In this document: in pieces, positions 63,605 to 64,000 of the stretch
How positions within the stretch are numbered: position 1 is the first letter of the stretch
How the letters are laid out: each line of letters begins with the position of its first letter
NCBI GenBank assembly: GCA_036564245.1
Contig: DATCKU010000030.1
Coordinates: 1 to 64,000, forward strand
Origin: Thermasporomyces sp036564245
Lineage (GTDB): Bacteria > Actinomycetota > Actinomycetes > Propionibacteriales > Actinopolymorphaceae
Direction of reading: 5' to 3'
DNA length: 64,000 bases
Position numbers and translations under genes: made by a program
Notes under the pieces: generated by a model
What the model was told of the DNA's origin: nothing
The model's database searches: none
Seen by the model: only the letters and a program-made list of their open reading frames with translations

Positions 63605-64000
63605 GTCGAATCCCGCACGTCGGTGGCGAGCTGCTCGATCGTGCGTCGGGTCGTAGCGCCGAGGATCCGCGCCGCGACCCGACCCTGCCGGTCGATTATC
63701 ACGGTCGACGGAATCGCACTCGGCGGAAGGGTGTCACGAAAGCCCAGGAGGAGCTTGCCGTCGGGGTCGTAGACGCTGGGATAGGGGACGTCGAAGTTTC
63801 GTACGAACGCGCGTGCCGGCCCCGGATCCGGGTCACGCGTGTTGATCCCCAGGAACTTCGTGCCCTTTCCCGCCAACGCCTCTGACGCCTCCGCGAGCTC
63901 TCGCGCCTCCTTCCGGCACGGAGCACACCAGGATCCCCAGACGTTCACCACGACGACGCTGCCCCGGTAGTCCGACAACCGGATCGTCTTGCCGTCGAGG
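63601..64000 (-). CDS. TlpA/ResA-like thioredoxin (5' end outside window)
   Basis: Partial: the frame runs to the window edge, so the N-terminal signal or anchor is missing. The last 133 residues show a TlpA-like fold with SDYRGSVVVVNVWGSWCAPC (redox WCAPC) and the cis-proline segment AIPSTVIIDRQG. It reduces disulfides in apocytochromes c on the outer side of the membrane. First gene seen of the resA-ccdA-resB-ccsB operon. Confidence 0.93.
   Translation of the reverse strand, partial: LDGKTIRLSDYRGSVVVVNVWGSWCAPCRKEARELAEASEALAGKGTKFLGINTRDPDPGPARAFVRNFDVPYPSVYDPDGKLLLGFRDTLPPSAIPSTVIIDRQGRVAARILGATTRRTIEQLATDVRDST

Overview
The window is a GC-rich actinobacterial chromosome segment. Evidence for this: mycothiol biosynthesis (mshB), an actinobacterial ferredoxin, DUF6113, DUF4229, DUF6542 and DUF3516 proteins, many GTG starts, and several TAnnnT boxes placed 6-7 bases before the start codon, as in leaderless mRNAs. 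The gene order dapD-gltA-dapC-fdxA and the glycan-degrading genes (GH92, GH20, GxGYxYP) fit Propionibacteriales or a related order; this placement is inference. I saw no insertion sequence, prophage, CRISPR array, tRNA or rRNA.

Layout. 0-12.5 kb: a reductase-like epimerase, lysine/DAP genes dapD and dapC around citrate synthase gltA, ferredoxin fdxA, a lone SH3-like protein, a VanW-type wall protein, a DUF6113 membrane protein, mshB and an S9 peptidase. 12.6-24.6 kb: a Tat-exported GxGYxYP protein, a Nudix-kinase fusion, a three-gene succinate dehydrogenase operon, a pterin dehydratase, two hypothetical proteins, an M23 peptidase with a long leader, and a PhyH dioxygenase. 24.7-38.5 kb: DUF3516 helicase, ychF, rmuC, a long disordered DUF6542 protein, ispH, GH20 hexosaminidase, xseA, xseB and glpX. 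38.5-45.5 kb: DUF1707 protein, spermidine-synthase-like protein, two further citrate synthases facing each other, fumC, a MazG-like protein and a Uma2/DUF402 chimera. 45.5-64 kb: GH92, the menaquinone genes menD-menC / menE and menA, interrupted by a FAD monooxygenase-TetR-NAT block, then the cytochrome c assembly genes resA-ccdA-resB-ccsB (the first cut by the window edge).

How the genes work together. Three citrate synthases, fumarase and succinate dehydrogenase supply TCA-cycle steps. Succinate dehydrogenase passes electrons to menaquinone, whose synthesis genes are here, and the ccs/res genes mature c-type cytochromes for the same respiratory chain. dapD, dapC, VanW, M23 and the lysozyme-like protein act in cell-wall synthesis or turnover.

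Most unusual content. At least 13 intergenic copies of a short element begin AATGACC. Each can be read in frame as a micro-peptide starting MT(T/R)-x-G-G, and four copies end after exactly 17 codons. Nine of the 13 put their ATG on or within 11 bases of an upstream stop codon. In four cases the overlap is ATGA, and three unrelated proteins (S9 peptidase, SdhB, FAD monooxygenase) end in the same TCA CAA TGA. Two copies (36813 and 42631) differ largely by synonymous changes. The family may be a dispersed micro-gene or a REP-like palindromic repeat; no other feature explains it.
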